Origin: Alviniconcha marisindica
Taxonomy: Eukaryota > Mollusca > Gastropoda > Provannidae
Reading direction: 5' to 3'
NCBI GenBank assembly: GCA_018857735.1
Contig: JABMCL010002130.1
Coordinates: 1,519,501 to 1,583,500 of the forward strand
DNA: 64,000 nucleotides
Part shown: piece after piece, positions 52,430 to 63,564 of the stretch
Numbering within the stretch: the first letter of the stretch is position 1
How the letters are laid out: each line of letters begins with the position of its first letter
Program-made: the position numbers and the translations under genes
The notes under the pieces: model-generated
What the model saw: only the letters and a program-made list of their open reading frames with translations
What the model was told of the DNA's origin: nothing
Database searches by the model: none

Positions 52430-52660
52430 AGGGTTTGCACTTTTCAGCACAAGTCACTTAGCCCGTAACACGAGCTGAAGGGGTTGTAATCAGTGGGAGA
52501 ATCAATGAGATGAAGCAAGTTTAACTTTAATAAATAAAATGGAGAAGAAAGAGAGAGAGAGGGAGAGAGATAAAATGGTATCATCAATAACTTATTCCTG
52601 GCTGTAAACAGAAGATGGAGAAAAAAACCTGGAATATTCTTTTAGGTCTCGGACTAGGGC
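52430..52660. other. End of 87-bp array and purine-rich sequence
   Basis: A single leftover array core at 52435-52455, then a GA-rich stretch at 52540-52572. No gene. Confidence 0.6.
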
Positions 52661-52731
52661 CAATCCGTCGAGCTGGCGAAGCGCTCCCCGGGGCAGGACC
52701 CCGACCGGCACAGCCCTAGCCCCTCACTAAG

Positions 52732-53052
52732 GTGACAAAACGTGTCAAATTTGATGCACAGCCTGCACGTTTTGTCACTCCGGCACGTTTTGTCACTACG
52801 TGGTGACAGAACGTGCCGAAAGGTCCACTCACTGCAAGTTTTGTCACTACTTCGCCTGCAACACCTGTCTTTCCTTTCCTCGTTGTGTATGTGTGTGTGT
52901 GTGTGTGTGTGTTGTTTGTTTGTTTGTGTGTGCGCGCGCGCGCGCTCACGTGTGTGTGTTTGTGTGTGCCCACGTGCACGTGTGTTTGCGTGCACAAGTG
53001 CGTGCGCGCGCGCGCGCGCGTGTATGTGTGTTCAAGTATACATACATACGCG

Positions 53053-53120
<68 letters not shown>

Positions 53121-53277
53121 GTGACACATACAATATCACATGTACTGATATCCAAGTGAGAAAAAAAGGTGCAATGCCTGCACGATTTGTCACTACCTCG
53201 TTAGTGACAAAAAGTGCAGGCATCGCTGCACGTTTTGTCACCTTAGTGACAAAACGTGCCGTAGTGACAAAACGTGC
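52732..53277. repeat. Large inverted repeat built of GTGACAAAACGTGC motifs around a (TG)n-(CG)n-(CA)n core
   Basis: Ten copies of GTGACAAAACGTGC or its complement lie in two clusters. Forward copies start at 52732, 52803, 53204, 53246 and 53264; complement copies start at 52765, 52783, 52834, 53180 and 53228. The left cluster (52765-52847) and the reverse complement of the right cluster (53180-53277) have the same order of motifs and similar spacers. The core (52885-53118) is TG-rich, then CG-rich, then a long CA run, and is largely self-complementary. The whole can fold into one long stem. Confidence 0.85.
52885..53118. repeat. Alternating purine-pyrimidine tract (TG, CG, CA)
   Basis: It contains TGTGTGTGTG at the left, blocks of CGCGCGCGCG at about 52933, 53006 and 53049, and about 28 CA units at 53059-53117. 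Strong Z-DNA potential. Confidence 0.95.
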
Positions 53278-53279
53278 CG

Positions 53280-53890
53280 CAACAAGCCTGTTTGAAGCTG
53301 TCCAATGGGTTTGCGGGCCACACTCCCAGCATGGAGTTCGATGGGTCTGCTCGGAAGCGGAGAGTAGCGTTATATTTGGGTAATATCGGAGATTCCTGGG
53401 ACATTTTATACCCCATTTTAGCGTCACAAATATCATCAGAATCATCCAGGGTCATACGAAGCGTATAAACCTAAAATTTGCAACAAAAAGCGAGTTATAT
53501 CATAGTTTGTGTCCTTCAGTGTGCGTATGCTCTTTTTAGACATTTGCTGGATCTAGATCTAGTTTCTGAATAACCGTGCACGCTTCCGCGGGAGTGGTGA
53601 TGTCTATTGGCTGATATTTGTGGCCCAAAATGGCGTGTAACCGGACTCAGCGTGCCCGTTCCTCAGCTTTAGGCCCTGTTCGGGGGGAGGCTGGAGATTG
53701 CCAAGAAGAAATACTCACAATGGAATAAACTAATGAATTCGTCTTCTACATGTAGTGTGCATTTCAATGTTCCTCGCGTTGTGTTCAAACTCACTACGGC
53801 AGTCGACGCCGACCGACTGTGCCTTGGTATCCCGAAAAAAGAAAGAATAAAAAAACTGTCCGTGTTTGGTTGCTTTTCTGTTCCTCAGAG
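53280..53890. other. Unique sequence, possible short 5' exon
   Basis: An ATG in an AAAATGGCG context at about 53629 opens a 32-codon frame (MACNRTQRARSSALGPVRGE...), with an ATTGG box about 30 bp upstream. No homologue recognised. It may be a first exon or chance. Confidence 0.25.
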
Positions 53891-53891
53891 T

Positions 53892-54065
53892 TAGGTGCGC
53901 CGTTTCACCGCTATGTACGTATGCCAGTTAAAACAGATACTAGACAAAAGGGAGACAGAAGATACGACATGACGAAAACACTCTCAGACGCGCACACTGA
54001 CCGCGCTCCGTCTCAGTACATATTCTCACTCCCATTATACTGACGGACCAAATAAAAAGTATGCG
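53892..54065 (+). mobile_element. 5'-truncated LINE 3' end (second copy)
   Basis: Matches 47718-47925: TAGGTGCGCCGTTTCAC at the start, GCCAGTTAAAACAGATACTA in the middle and GACCAAATAAAAAGTATGCG at the end. It lacks an inserted piece present in the first copy. This is typical of 5'-truncated LINE insertion, though a target duplication is not evident. Confidence 0.6.
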
Positions 54066-54069
54066 CATG

Positions 54070-54720
54070 AGTCCTCATGAGTCCTCATCTCAATGTATAG
54101 GCTAAGCATAGTCTAAACCTTGTTGTGTCCTCAAAGCAGTGGTCTAAACCTTGTTGAGGTCTCCTCAGCCTCAAAATCATGCTCTCTTAGTATAAGGAAG
54201 AGTTTTAAAGGAAAGTACACCTTCTTGAGTAAATCTTCTCACCATAGCCAGGAACCTATGCTTATAAGGAAGAGCTTTAAAGGTTTAAACCTTGTTGAGT
54301 AAGTCTCCTCATCAGCATAGGAAACTCTCAAGCATAGTCTAAACCTTGTTGAGTCCTCAAAGCAGTAGTCTAAACCTTGTTGAGGTCTCCTCAGCATCAA
54401 AATCATGCTCTCTTAGATGAAGAGTACTCATCGTCCTAAGGAGGAGTATTCACCACATCATCATCCTCTTAGTAGACTACAGAACCTCCTCTTAGACGAA
54501 TCACCCCCTTGAGTCTACTACTCATCGTCCTAAGGACTCACCAAACCCCTCTTAGTTGAACCTCCTCTTAGATAAATAACCCCTTGAGTCTACTACTCAT
54601 CGTCCTAAGGACGGAGGAGTACTCATCAATCCAATCCTTAGTATACTACTCATCGTCCTAAGGAAGAGTACTCATCATCCTCTTAGTAGACTACTGTTAA
54701 GCAAACAATCATGCTGAAGA
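54070..54720. repeat. Degenerate repeats of ACTCATCGTCCTAAGGA and GTCTAAACCTTGTTGAG
   Basis: Short motifs recur in mixed order (for example GTCTAAACCTTGTTGAG at 54110, 54138, 54338 and 54370; CTACTCATCGTCCTAAGGA at 54521, 54592 and 54643). Confidence 0.85.
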
Positions 54721-54839
54721 CTCATCAAGCATAGCTGTGACCACATCACAGAAAGTCGTTGTATGTTTTGTTGTTGAATAAACTTCTCTCTTTTTTACAA
54801 AAAAGCATGGCGTTGTGAGAGTATGTAACAACTTCTCAA

Positions 54840-55275
54840 CCCGTATTGCTTAAGAAAGTAACTCATCAGGAGAGGAGACTCATCAAGCTTAGGATGTTAC
54901 TCATCAAGCATAAAAAGGGATCTCATCAAGCTTAAGAGAGGAGACTCATCAAGCTTAAGAGAGGAGACTCATCAAGCTTAAGAGAGGAGACTCATCAAGC
55001 TTAGGATGTTACTCATCAAGCTTAAAAGGGGATCTCATCAAGCTTAAGAGAGGAGACTCATCAAGCTTAGGACTGAATGTTACTCATCAAGCTTAAAAGG
55101 GGAACTCATCAAGCTTAAAAGGGGAACTCATCAGTCAAGCTTAAGAGAGGAGACTCATCAAGCTTAGGATGTTACTCATCAAGCTTAAAAGGGGAACTAA
55201 CTCATCAAGCTTAAGAGAGGAGACTCGTCAAGCTTACTAAGGGGAACTCATCGTGCTTAGGACGTATCATCAAGC
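54840..55275. repeat. ~22-bp tandem repeats of two kinds (CTCATCAAGCTT)
   Basis: AAGAGAGGAGACTCATCAAG(CTT) and AAAAGGGGAACTCATCAAG(CTT) units alternate with GGATGTTACTCATCAAGCTT. About 18 units. The AAGCTT palindrome recurs once per unit. Confidence 0.93.
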
Positions 55276-55559
55276 TTAGAATGGCCGGGAATCTCCTTAT
55301 ACTAAGACAGAAAGGGTTTGATGAGTTGGCCCCTCTTTAAAGCTCTTCCTTATAGTACTGAGTAAAACACGTTAAGGCCTCTTTTAGACTAAACGTGATG
55401 AGTAAGCCGTCTCAGACTTATGAGTCTAAGACTGAGGCCGATATGATTGACTCTGAGTCTAACTTCGTGCTGAGTCTCAAGGACCATTAAAGCTCTCCTT
55501 ACAGGGTAGTTAAACGACTTAAAATTGGGCATTTTTGTTGTTGTTAGTCTTCGCTACGT

Positions 55560-55760
55560 ATTTCTCTCTAGCTCAGTGGCAAACTCCAAGCACTGGTTTA
55601 CGACATCCTTCCTTTGGAGGAAGGTGCCGGAAAGCGATGCTCGGAGTGTGGCTCAGTGGTTGACACACAAGTGACGCGTGTCATCAGTGCGCATGCGTGG
55701 TCCAACATGGCAGCCGTTTTCGGTCATCTTCAAGAACTACGTCGGTCAAATTTCCCTTGT
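55560..55760 (+). promoter_or_regulatory. Candidate TATA-less promoter with NRF1-like and YY1-like sites
   Basis: GTGCGCATGCGTG (55686-55698) matches the NRF1 palindrome GCGCATGCGC. Ten bases later CCAACATGGCAGCCG matches the YY1 site AANATGGCNGC that often spans the start codon of housekeeping genes. The ATG opens MAAVFGHLQELRRSNFPCRL followed by Phe and a stop, so a first exon would have to splice within that stretch. There is CpG enrichment around 55620-55740. Start of a + strand gene is possible, but downstream exons were not found. Confidence 0.35.
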
Positions 55761-55974
55761 AGACTGTTCTGAGTCAGTGTCAGCTAGCTTTGATGAGGAT
55801 TAGCCAGCATATTTATTTTAACTGTGTGGAAAGAGGCCCCTGTTTTGGCTCTTCTTTGTCAAGTTTTCCTGCATTGTCATGTCACTGCTAATCTCTCAGT
55901 CAATGTGAACACTTTCGTTTTCAATGCGAGTTTGTAAAATCGGCCTAAGCTAACCCCGTGCACAAGGTTTTGGA

Positions 55975-56085
55975 GGTTCTCGCTCGTTTCAGCGGTGTTC
56001 TTGGGCACTGTATGTTTTGGAGGTAAGACTTATAACATTCCTTTCTCGCTCGTTTCAGTGGTGTTCTTGGGCACTGTATGTAACT
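55975..56085. repeat. 67-bp direct repeat, 2 copies
   Basis: CTCGCTCGTTTCAGYGGTGT followed by TCTTGGGCACTGTATG occurs at about 55979 and 56046. Confidence 0.9.
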
Positions 56086-56269
56086 GGAACAACTTAGAAG
56101 ACAGATTTTCTCTCCTGCCCTCTCTTGCACCATGTTTACTTCCGGATCTGGATTTATACATTGCATTTGCAGGGACCATTTTGGCCATTTTTGCAATGGA
56201 GCTGGGAGAGCGCAATGCAAATAAAACTTGTACTTAAAAGGAATGGTCTGTAAGTGTAAAGTTTTATAA

Positions 56270-56890
56270 TTTGTCATTTTACTCTGTTTGAAAACTGGCT
56301 AAAACACATTTTTGTTCTGACTGCCAATGTGTGGGAGGCAGCCCCATGTAGTACTCTACCCACTGCAGATGACAATGCAGAGGCAGAATCTGCTGTGAGC
56401 ACTGTGTATTCCAGCTTGTTCCAGTCAGCCACAGTTCTTACGAAGAATGAGTTCTTGTACTGCTCAGTCTTGTCGTCTGGAATTTTGAAGCCACAGGAGT
56501 TGCGAATTTTGTGTCTGGTGATGGTGGTGTCAGAATCACAATCCTTGAAGGTGGTCAGGCCGCGGCGTATTCTTCTATTTCTGTCTGCTGGAATCAGGAA
56601 GTTCTCTGGAGGCATGGCTGGGATGTGGTCACAATCTTGTAGAGGGTTGTCAGCTGCTGCTGCTTCCTTCGTTCCTGCAGTGGTGGCAGTTTTAGCTTCT
56701 GAGCATGTCTCACGCATCCTGTCTCTCTCATCCTGTAGTCCCTCTTGATGAAGCAGGCTGCTTGGCGTTGTACCCTCTCTAGACGGTCTACATCTGGCTT
56801 CAATGTATGCCAAGCGCTGACAAGTGACAGTGACAGGGGGCAGTTCTGTAGGTTCTGTCGGAGGAAGCCAAGTGTCAATTCCACTCTCTT
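56270..56890 (-). pseudogene. LINE reverse transcriptase, C-terminal fragment, frameshifted
   Basis: Two minus-strand frames together give DVDRLERVQRQAACFIKRDY, then LPPLQERRKQQQLTTLYKIV, then (other frame) IRNSCGFKIPDDKTEQYKNS and FFVRTVADWNKLEYTVL. This is the standard C-terminal end of non-LTR retrotransposon ORF2: the RLExVQRxAxRFI block, LPPLxxRRxxxRLxxxYKI, and the KTExFKNSFFVRTVxxWNxLp block. The frame changes within the overlap near 56600-56810, so it is dead. The upstream reverse transcriptase and endonuclease parts are absent. Confidence 0.82.
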
Positions 56891-56899
56891 ACTTTACAC

Positions 56900-58550
56900 A
56901 GTCTTAGATAGATATATATATATATATAGATTTAGGGACTTGGCAATAGGCCTCGCGGCCTTTTTACGACCCTTCTTATTGTGTTAATTTTAATTTTGGT
57001 CTGCTTATATAATACATGCTTCAATTTTCCTATTGCATTAGTCATCATAATATTTTTTAAAAATGAACCAATAAATTTGGACCTTTGTCAAGAAGACTTT
57101 TAAACTGGTTACAGATGTTTGAGATGTGGGTGGACCATTTCAAGTCAGCTGCGATATGTGCACACCAGCTACTTACTCAGTTACTGCTCTAGTGCTCAAG
57201 GTCAGAGCTCAGGAGCTGTGTAACAGCATCTTGTCTGTGACTTCCCTGTTTCCTATATTCAGTAAAATTCAGAATTCATCAGAAACACTCTTAAATTCTA
57301 AAGTGATTTTTTTTCTCCCAAAGTTTTATATATCCATATTTAACAAATACAAAAGAGAAAACAAAAGTGTTTTTCTTGATAAAAATAGTTCATAAAGGTC
57401 ATTTTCCATCCTGAACATGTCCTTATTTTTAATTTTATGAACGACACATTGTAAGTTTGGAGGGAGTTGTAATAAACATCCCAATCACTCTTGTGCCAAG
57501 TGTGGTTCTGACATTGGATATCAGAAGATTGTGACTGGAAAATGGTTGCATTCAGAAACCCCCCAGGAAACCCCCTCAAGAGTAATGGACAGATGTCATG
57601 CTACTATTTTTAAACAGAGGAAGTCCTACAGATTAACAATGTACAAAATTGTTTTAATTTTTTTGTTTGTTTTTGTTTTGGTATTAAAAAAGAAGAGTTG
57701 AAAATTATGTTCATTTTTGCCTGAAATTTGCACTGGAAAAGATTGAATGCGTTGTATTCAGTTTGATATCACAAAACAGAAGTTTTACTCTTTAAAATGG
57801 TGTACTGTTTGACCTGGAAACCATTATTTTTAAGAGTCCCTGTGCAATGAAAATTGCACACCCTGCAGATTCAAACAGTGTGTCATAGTTACATGCTGTC
57901 AAACATGTGCAGTTCAGAAAATGACACAGAATTATTTTTACCCTGGAAGATCTTAAAAAATATCTAGATATGTTTTCAGTTTTAGTGATAGCTAAGTCAT
58001 TGTCTGACTCTGACTCAACCATAACTCTATTTTTGTGCAGTTACATCTGTTTGAATATAATTAAAGTGAAATTTGTTGTCTGCCAATCACAATTTGAACA
58101 ACATTACTTGATTATCTTTTCTTGAATATTGGTGTGCTATAAACTTCTAGTGCAGGTAGTAAAAGGAAGGGTTAGGGTTAGGAATGTGTCAGAAACGATA
58201 ACTACTTGTGATAGTTGTATGTAAACTTTCCTCACAGTCACACTTTAGGCAGTGAATTTGCATTTTCTGATTATTTCTGAGTCTGTACATATCTGAACCT
58301 TAGCTCTGTCTCTTTTTGTTCTAGAGTTATGATTGGTTTAATCGTGCTGCCATTGAACTTTGAAGACTGCATAACTTTTGGTGTCTTTCTTCTTCTCTTT
58401 CTCACTCTCTCTTATTTACACTTGTTTACATGTTTAAACATTATGGGAGTGATTACCATGTACATTTTTATGATTTCTCAGATTATGTTGAATAGGTTGG
58501 TACCAGAATCTTGACTACATCCCTTTCCATTCTATAGAACTTTATAATTG
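56900..58550. other. AT-rich sequence without a recognised gene
   Basis: No exon-like segment or clear repeat. Short frames here (for example a hydrophobic one at 58329-58514) lack any supporting signal. Confidence 0.4.
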
Positions 58551-58551
58551 A

Positions 58552-58612
58552 TCTCACCTTGATATTTAACCGAACTGGTTGACTGGGCGTAAAACACCAA
58601 TTTACTTACTTA
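58552..58612 (+). mobile_element. SINE-like 3' end with TTAC repeats
   Basis: TGATATTTAACCGAACTGGT, then TGACTGGGCGTAAAACACC and AATTTACTTACTTACTTA. The core matches the repeated unit at 33.8-34.3 kb and the reverse copy at 25.03 kb. The 5' extent of this copy is unclear. Confidence 0.65.
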
Positions 58613-58619
58613 CTTATAA

Positions 58620-60140
58620 TTGATCTTAATTCTTATGCTGCTACCACCAAAGACAGATCAGATAACTTGGCATCTTTGGCATGCATTTGAATGAGTAGCA
58701 ATACTCAGAACATTATGTTCATGTAGTGCAAACACTAAACAACAGAAGTTGTACTTGTAGGGATATATGTGAACGATGATAATTTGTATGTTTCTGTTGG
58801 AGGCATGCAAAAATGATATTTTGTCAGATGCATGTAAAACACCAAAAATGTGTTGATATTACTGAGGAATAATTTCAAAAACTGACAGGTACATGCATGG
58901 AATTGGAAGTTGGCAAGTGCACTTGCCATGTGGTTCTTTTGATATGAAATATTAACGGATTGTATTGTCTGAGTTTTAAAATTTGGTTGGACCACCTGTC
59001 ATGAAAACAAATGATAGCACTAGACCACAACATGTCAGTCACTGTATGCTTCTGTGACAGTGTCTGTATCGGTCATGAAGGCAATGCGCAGAGATAAATA
59101 ATGGCACCATTTTGTTGATTTCTTCATGGTTTACAGTTGTGCAAAACATTCATTAAAAATTTGTACGAAGGATAATATGAGGATGGGCAAATGATCTGAA
59201 AGATGCATGTTGCTGGTCAAAAACAATGTCTAATTTGTGAAGTAAAAACAAAGTAAGCACTCAGTTCAAGCTGAATCAGTGGGGTGTCATGGTACAAATG
59301 CAATTGACTGACACTGAAAATGGGCAAAAATAAAATAACATATATGGGTTCTTCTTCAGTACTGGTCCTAGATAGGGGAAATCAGAGGTCAAAACTGAAA
59401 TAGCTTACAGCTTATCCCAGTTAGGCTTGTTGTGTTCCACATACATCCTATTTTAAGGCACAAGTAAAAGAAAAGCAGTTAGGACCCCAACTGCAAGTTA
59501 GGGTGGCTTCAAACATGTCCAAGTGGAGAGCATGACGCATGTTTCGGTGTGACATAAAAGTATCATTATGTAATATTTAGAACAAGAACCTTATTATTTC
59601 ATTGAAATGTTTTGAATGACAATTATTAGGAGCAACTAAGTGCAATTTTTAAGAGGGTTTATCCACTTGAGAGTAGAACAGCCTACCCGCAAAATTATGA
59701 CACTGAAACATACATGACATGGAAAGAAAAGCTTTTCCTTCAAGATCAAACAAACTCCATGGATCATGAACAAGTATTTATTCTTGTTGGTTTTTGATGC
59801 TGTGGACATATTCCAAAGTAATATTGGAACACTTCCTCAACTTCAGATGTTCTTTGAATTGTAACATGTAACGTATGTTTCACGTGACATTCAATAATCA
59901 CTTAGGTTGGAAACTGTTAAAAGCATGTAGAAAATGTATTTTTTCAGAGTATTTGTACACATTACATGTATGTAAGCATTTGTTTTGAGTTTGACAAGTT
60001 TTGCTTATGTAAAAAATAAAAAAATAAAAAAAGAAGTGATGAGTAGTACTAGTAATGTTTACATGAATTGACTGAAACTTTACATGAAAATTTAATCAAT
60101 CATCTGTTCTCATGCAAAACAATGACAACTTCAAGCAACT
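58620..60140. other. AT-rich sequence, includes GTTTCACGTGACA-type motifs
   Basis: No gene supported. Two members of a recurring motif lie near 59535 and 59868. Confidence 0.4.
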
Positions 60141-60141
60141 T

Positions 60142-60315
60142 TTATTCTGTAAAACCCCCAGCTGCATTTGACACCGGTCTGTAGTGGCTTAGTCTTGCAA
60201 GCTGATCAGCAGGCACCCAAGGGATGTCGTCAGTTGCAGGGAATGAGAAGCTGCTCTGATTTTCATGCAGGAACTTTATCTGCACTTCCCCAGCTGAAGC
60301 CTTGTAGTCTAGAAC
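60142..60315 (-). CDS. Terminal exon of an unrecognised minus-strand gene
   Basis: On the minus strand, after acceptor ATTAAATCTAG|, 57 codons read VLDYKASAGEVQIKFLHENQ, then SSFSFPATDDIPWVPADQLA, then RLSHYRPVSNAAGGFTE and TAA. Composition is clearly protein-like. The pattern (G-x-V-x-I-x-F-L-H...F-x-F-P...D-I-x-W-V-P) resembles the C-terminal module of multicopy invertebrate genes of the type VxVxFMHxxGxxxxFxWPxxxDxCWVP, often linked to mobile elements. That resemblance is from memory and weak. An AATAAA overlaps the stop codon (complement of 60140-60145). It joins in frame with the exon at 61269-61348. Confidence 0.55.
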   Translation of the reverse strand, partial: VLDYKASAGEVQIKFLHENQSSFSFPATDDIPWVPADQLARLSHYRPVSNAAGGFTE

Positions 60316-61268
60316 CTAGATTTAATAGAGCCAACAAGTGAAATCACAGCACAAGTAGCAGTCTACAACACATCACATTCGCAGACAGCAATCAAAGTTG
60401 GAGGAAATGGAAAAACAAGATGTAGTAAACTAGTACATATAAAGTATGCTGCCTCAGACCCCTGTCTTTTTCATGAATGCTAATGCAGCCCCCCACCCCC
60501 ACCCCAAGAACCAAACAAAAACAAAACAAAAAACATGAATAAGAAAAAAGAAAAAACGAGCACAGTTCTACTCAGTATATTGATATTATTAATATTATGT
60601 TGAACTCTTTCCAGCTTAAATTAGTAAAGTTTACTAAAAATGAACAAAACAAAAACAATCTGCAAGCACACCATATCACTACTAAAACAGGACAGAAGAA
60701 ACAACAATAAAAATTCCAAACAAAAACTCTGCAAGCACACTATGTCGCGTTAAGTTCTATCATTTCTAGTCTGATAGAAGATGGCAAATTTAAATCAAAA
60801 GAATCTCAAAGTTACATGATCATTAATACTATAGCACAATCTCAGTTTCACACAGAAATCAAAACAAAGTAGGGAAGATTTCTTTAACAAATGTTCTGCA
60901 ACATGATGATAACGTTTACATGTACAATGCACGTTTTGTGTGACAGAATCAACTTCTGTCTGGTTCCATGTCACCAGAAACGAACGTTATGTTTTGACCA
61001 ATTCATCCTTGTTCATGGACTGAGATTTTTTTTTTAAATGACTGCAACCATTACTAAACACATTTGTTTTTGATCCTACGTTTGCCTACTTTTCAGTAAT
61101 TGTGGTTCTTAACCATGAAATAATGATTCGGCAAGAAATGTACGTTTCATGTGACGAAGAGAGTGCATCGAACACATTGAACGCTGTATTTATAAATAAA
61201 GAGTGCTACTGTATAAAATACTAGTCTGAAGTGATCAAGGAACTATAACTGTTTGGAATTTCACCTAC

Positions 61269-61348
61269 CTGCGTCATTGGTAGCCTCCAAATTGGGTGAA
61301 ATTGTGTGCTAGCAGACAACGATGACAGCCAGTCAACGCATGTTTCTC
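61269..61348 (-). CDS. Penultimate exon of the same unrecognised gene
   Basis: 80 nt on the minus strand between acceptor CTGATGCAG| and donor GCAG|GTAGGT. It reads (x)ETCVDWLSSLSASTQFHPI and WRLPMTQ, entering in phase 2 and ending in phase 0. The next exon starts in phase 0 at 60315, giving LPMTQ-VLDYKASAG. If the AG is not used, the frame extends upstream to 61400 (ICDWALLHCVSRSDAG). The earlier exons are not identified with confidence. The intron (953 bp) contains CGTTT-type motifs and no SINE. Confidence 0.5.
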
Positions 61349-61399
61349 CTGCATCAGAGCGTGACACGCAGTGTAAAAGCGCCCAATCACAAATTCAGT

Positions 61400-62690
61400 G
61401 TTTATCACATGACACGACGTCATAAATGTGTGTGTAGATGCCCATAGTACATTTGAAAATCATGGTTAGAAGATTTTTTTCCTGTATTGGATTTGTTTTG
61501 CAAATTTTTGTTGTTGCCATAACAGACGTTTCACCCGTGATGCAAAATTTTCATTGCACTTTTAATGCATTTTAGGAAATAATAATGGCAACTTTGGTGT
61601 TCAGATCTTGGCATCGATAGTGCTTTGTTATTTATAGCAGCAGTGTTTTCCCCGGTTCACATTGTTGATCTTGTGCAAGTTGGAAGTGAACGCGTGTTTC
61701 ACGATGTGACGTGTCATGAAATGTGCGTTATGCTCACTTTCAACCATCATTGTTGTACGCAGACATACTCAGCAGTCCTGAAATTAGCTTTCTGGTGCTT
61801 TTGCATGTTGCAACTTTGCAAACAAATTAGATATGTCTGAATATTTTTGTCTGGTATGAAGTAGCTTCCAACACAAGCAGTAGGGTATTGTCATTCCCGA
61901 TTTTGGCCGCCATTTTTGCGTGACATGGGAATATATTTTACTAAATAAACAAAACATTTTTTCCCACTGCATTGCTCTCATTCCTTCTTGGGTGTATAAC
62001 AAAGGGAATTTTCTCCATTTGGTGTGAAAAAAAGGAACTGATTTACAACAAAACTTTTGCAACATGAGTGACTACCAATTAGGACCAGCATTGAAGAAGA
62101 ACCCATATATATGTCAACACTAACCACATGCTCGAAGTATACATGATGGCCGGTATGCATGAATACACAAGTAAGCTGTTGGCAGGACTAGCTGATAAAC
62201 TGGTCACAAAAGAAAAGTTGTGAATGTGTATGTTTTTTTGGTGACAGATGCTTTTTTATACACCTGTTTCGGCACTTAATATTCTCAGGGGCAATTAAAA
62301 TTTGAGTGTATTTGATCAATAACACTTCATGTCGGGGACTATTTTTCATGACAGGCAAGCATGGGTAACTTTTGTTTTCTTCGTGAACACAAGTTGAAGA
62401 CTTCATGCTAAGTGATTTGAACTTATGAAAACACTTTTTTTCAATTTTATATGAACTATAGACCTGGATAAGATTCGGCAGAAATTGCAGTTAGTAATCA
62501 CACTTCTCCTGTCTGTTTCAGTGTCACTAAAAATAGTAGGAAATGTGGTCATGATTATCACAATCACAACATTTCATACTCTCAACACAATCACATGTTG
62601 CATCTTTCTATATATTATCATTTTATCGATGCTGTACAAAACACACACACACACACTCTAAAAGGCAGGAAAATAAATGCATTGCAAATA
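61400..62690. other. No recognised feature
   Basis: AT-rich DNA. One GCGTGTTTCACGATGTGACG motif lies near 61691. Several short ORFs without support. Confidence 0.4.
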
Positions 62691-63118
62691 TTTTTGAGAA
62701 GTGTCTCGGTCACATACATTGTAAAAGCTGCGATATCTGAACAAGGAGGTAGGCTGGGCACCCACATATGCACCCTGTATTCGTGTTTCGAAGTTTCCAT
62801 CCTGCGCCTCCAGTTCCAATGAGGCCCATCCAGAGCAGGTTGGACTGAAATGTCAGTCCAAGTAAACAACACCAATTTTCATTGAATGTAGGTGTTACAC
62901 CTCTAACAGATCATCCTGACTGGAACAAGGATACTTTCCCATGCACTGTAGTGTATATTTCTTGGCATTTTGTTGTTGTTGTACACCTCACAATCAACAA
63001 AATCATTCTTGATTATGGTTATTGTCAGTTGATGACTAAATATCTCATTAGTGTTATGATGAAACATTACTGTTTAAGTGTAGCTAGAAGGGACATGAGA
63101 AGAAATCAAAAACACCAC

Positions 63119-63242
63119 CAGTTTTTCTATGTTCTGATCTGGAGAGCATGGCTTTTCTGATCCCGAGCTGTGCCATGCTCCAATCCTGATGAAAACTTCA
63201 GGAGATTCTTCATTATAAAACTGAATATAAGCCATACATGTG
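63119..63242 (-). CDS. Exon-like open segment (unassigned)
   Basis: On the minus strand, after CTTTTCAG| the frame reads TCMAYIQFYNEESPEVFIRI, then GAWHSSGSEKPCSPDQNIEK and L to a weak donor CTG|GTGGTG. Protein-like composition and a good acceptor; no homologue recognised. Phase does not fit the neighbouring candidate at 63565-63686, so the gene model is unresolved. Confidence 0.25.
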
Positions 63243-63564
63243 CTGAAAAGGAAAGAACCTGATCAAGGTCCACCCAAGGGAGGAACACCACGCTATGGAC
63301 AATGGACCTTGTTTTCTTGGTCCACAATGTGATAACAAATTTGTCATATCTGTTGATCTCTATTAAAGTATTATCATGTGAATAGTGCTTTTACTTGAAC
63401 TTGAAGATAAAACCCATCAAGTGTGAGCTGTGCAGAGGTCCTGGGCCAGGAAGCGTTCATGCAAGGCAAATGATGAAAGCCATGTCTATGGTTACTGTTG
63501 GAAATCATTCAAGAGGAGGAGCCATCAAGTCCATGCACACTTGCATGGCACCATTCATCCTTAC

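Noticed and set aside
62618..62875. Minus-strand exon after GACATTTCAG
   Set aside because: All three frames are open over most of the segment and none matches a family; the evidence does not discriminate.
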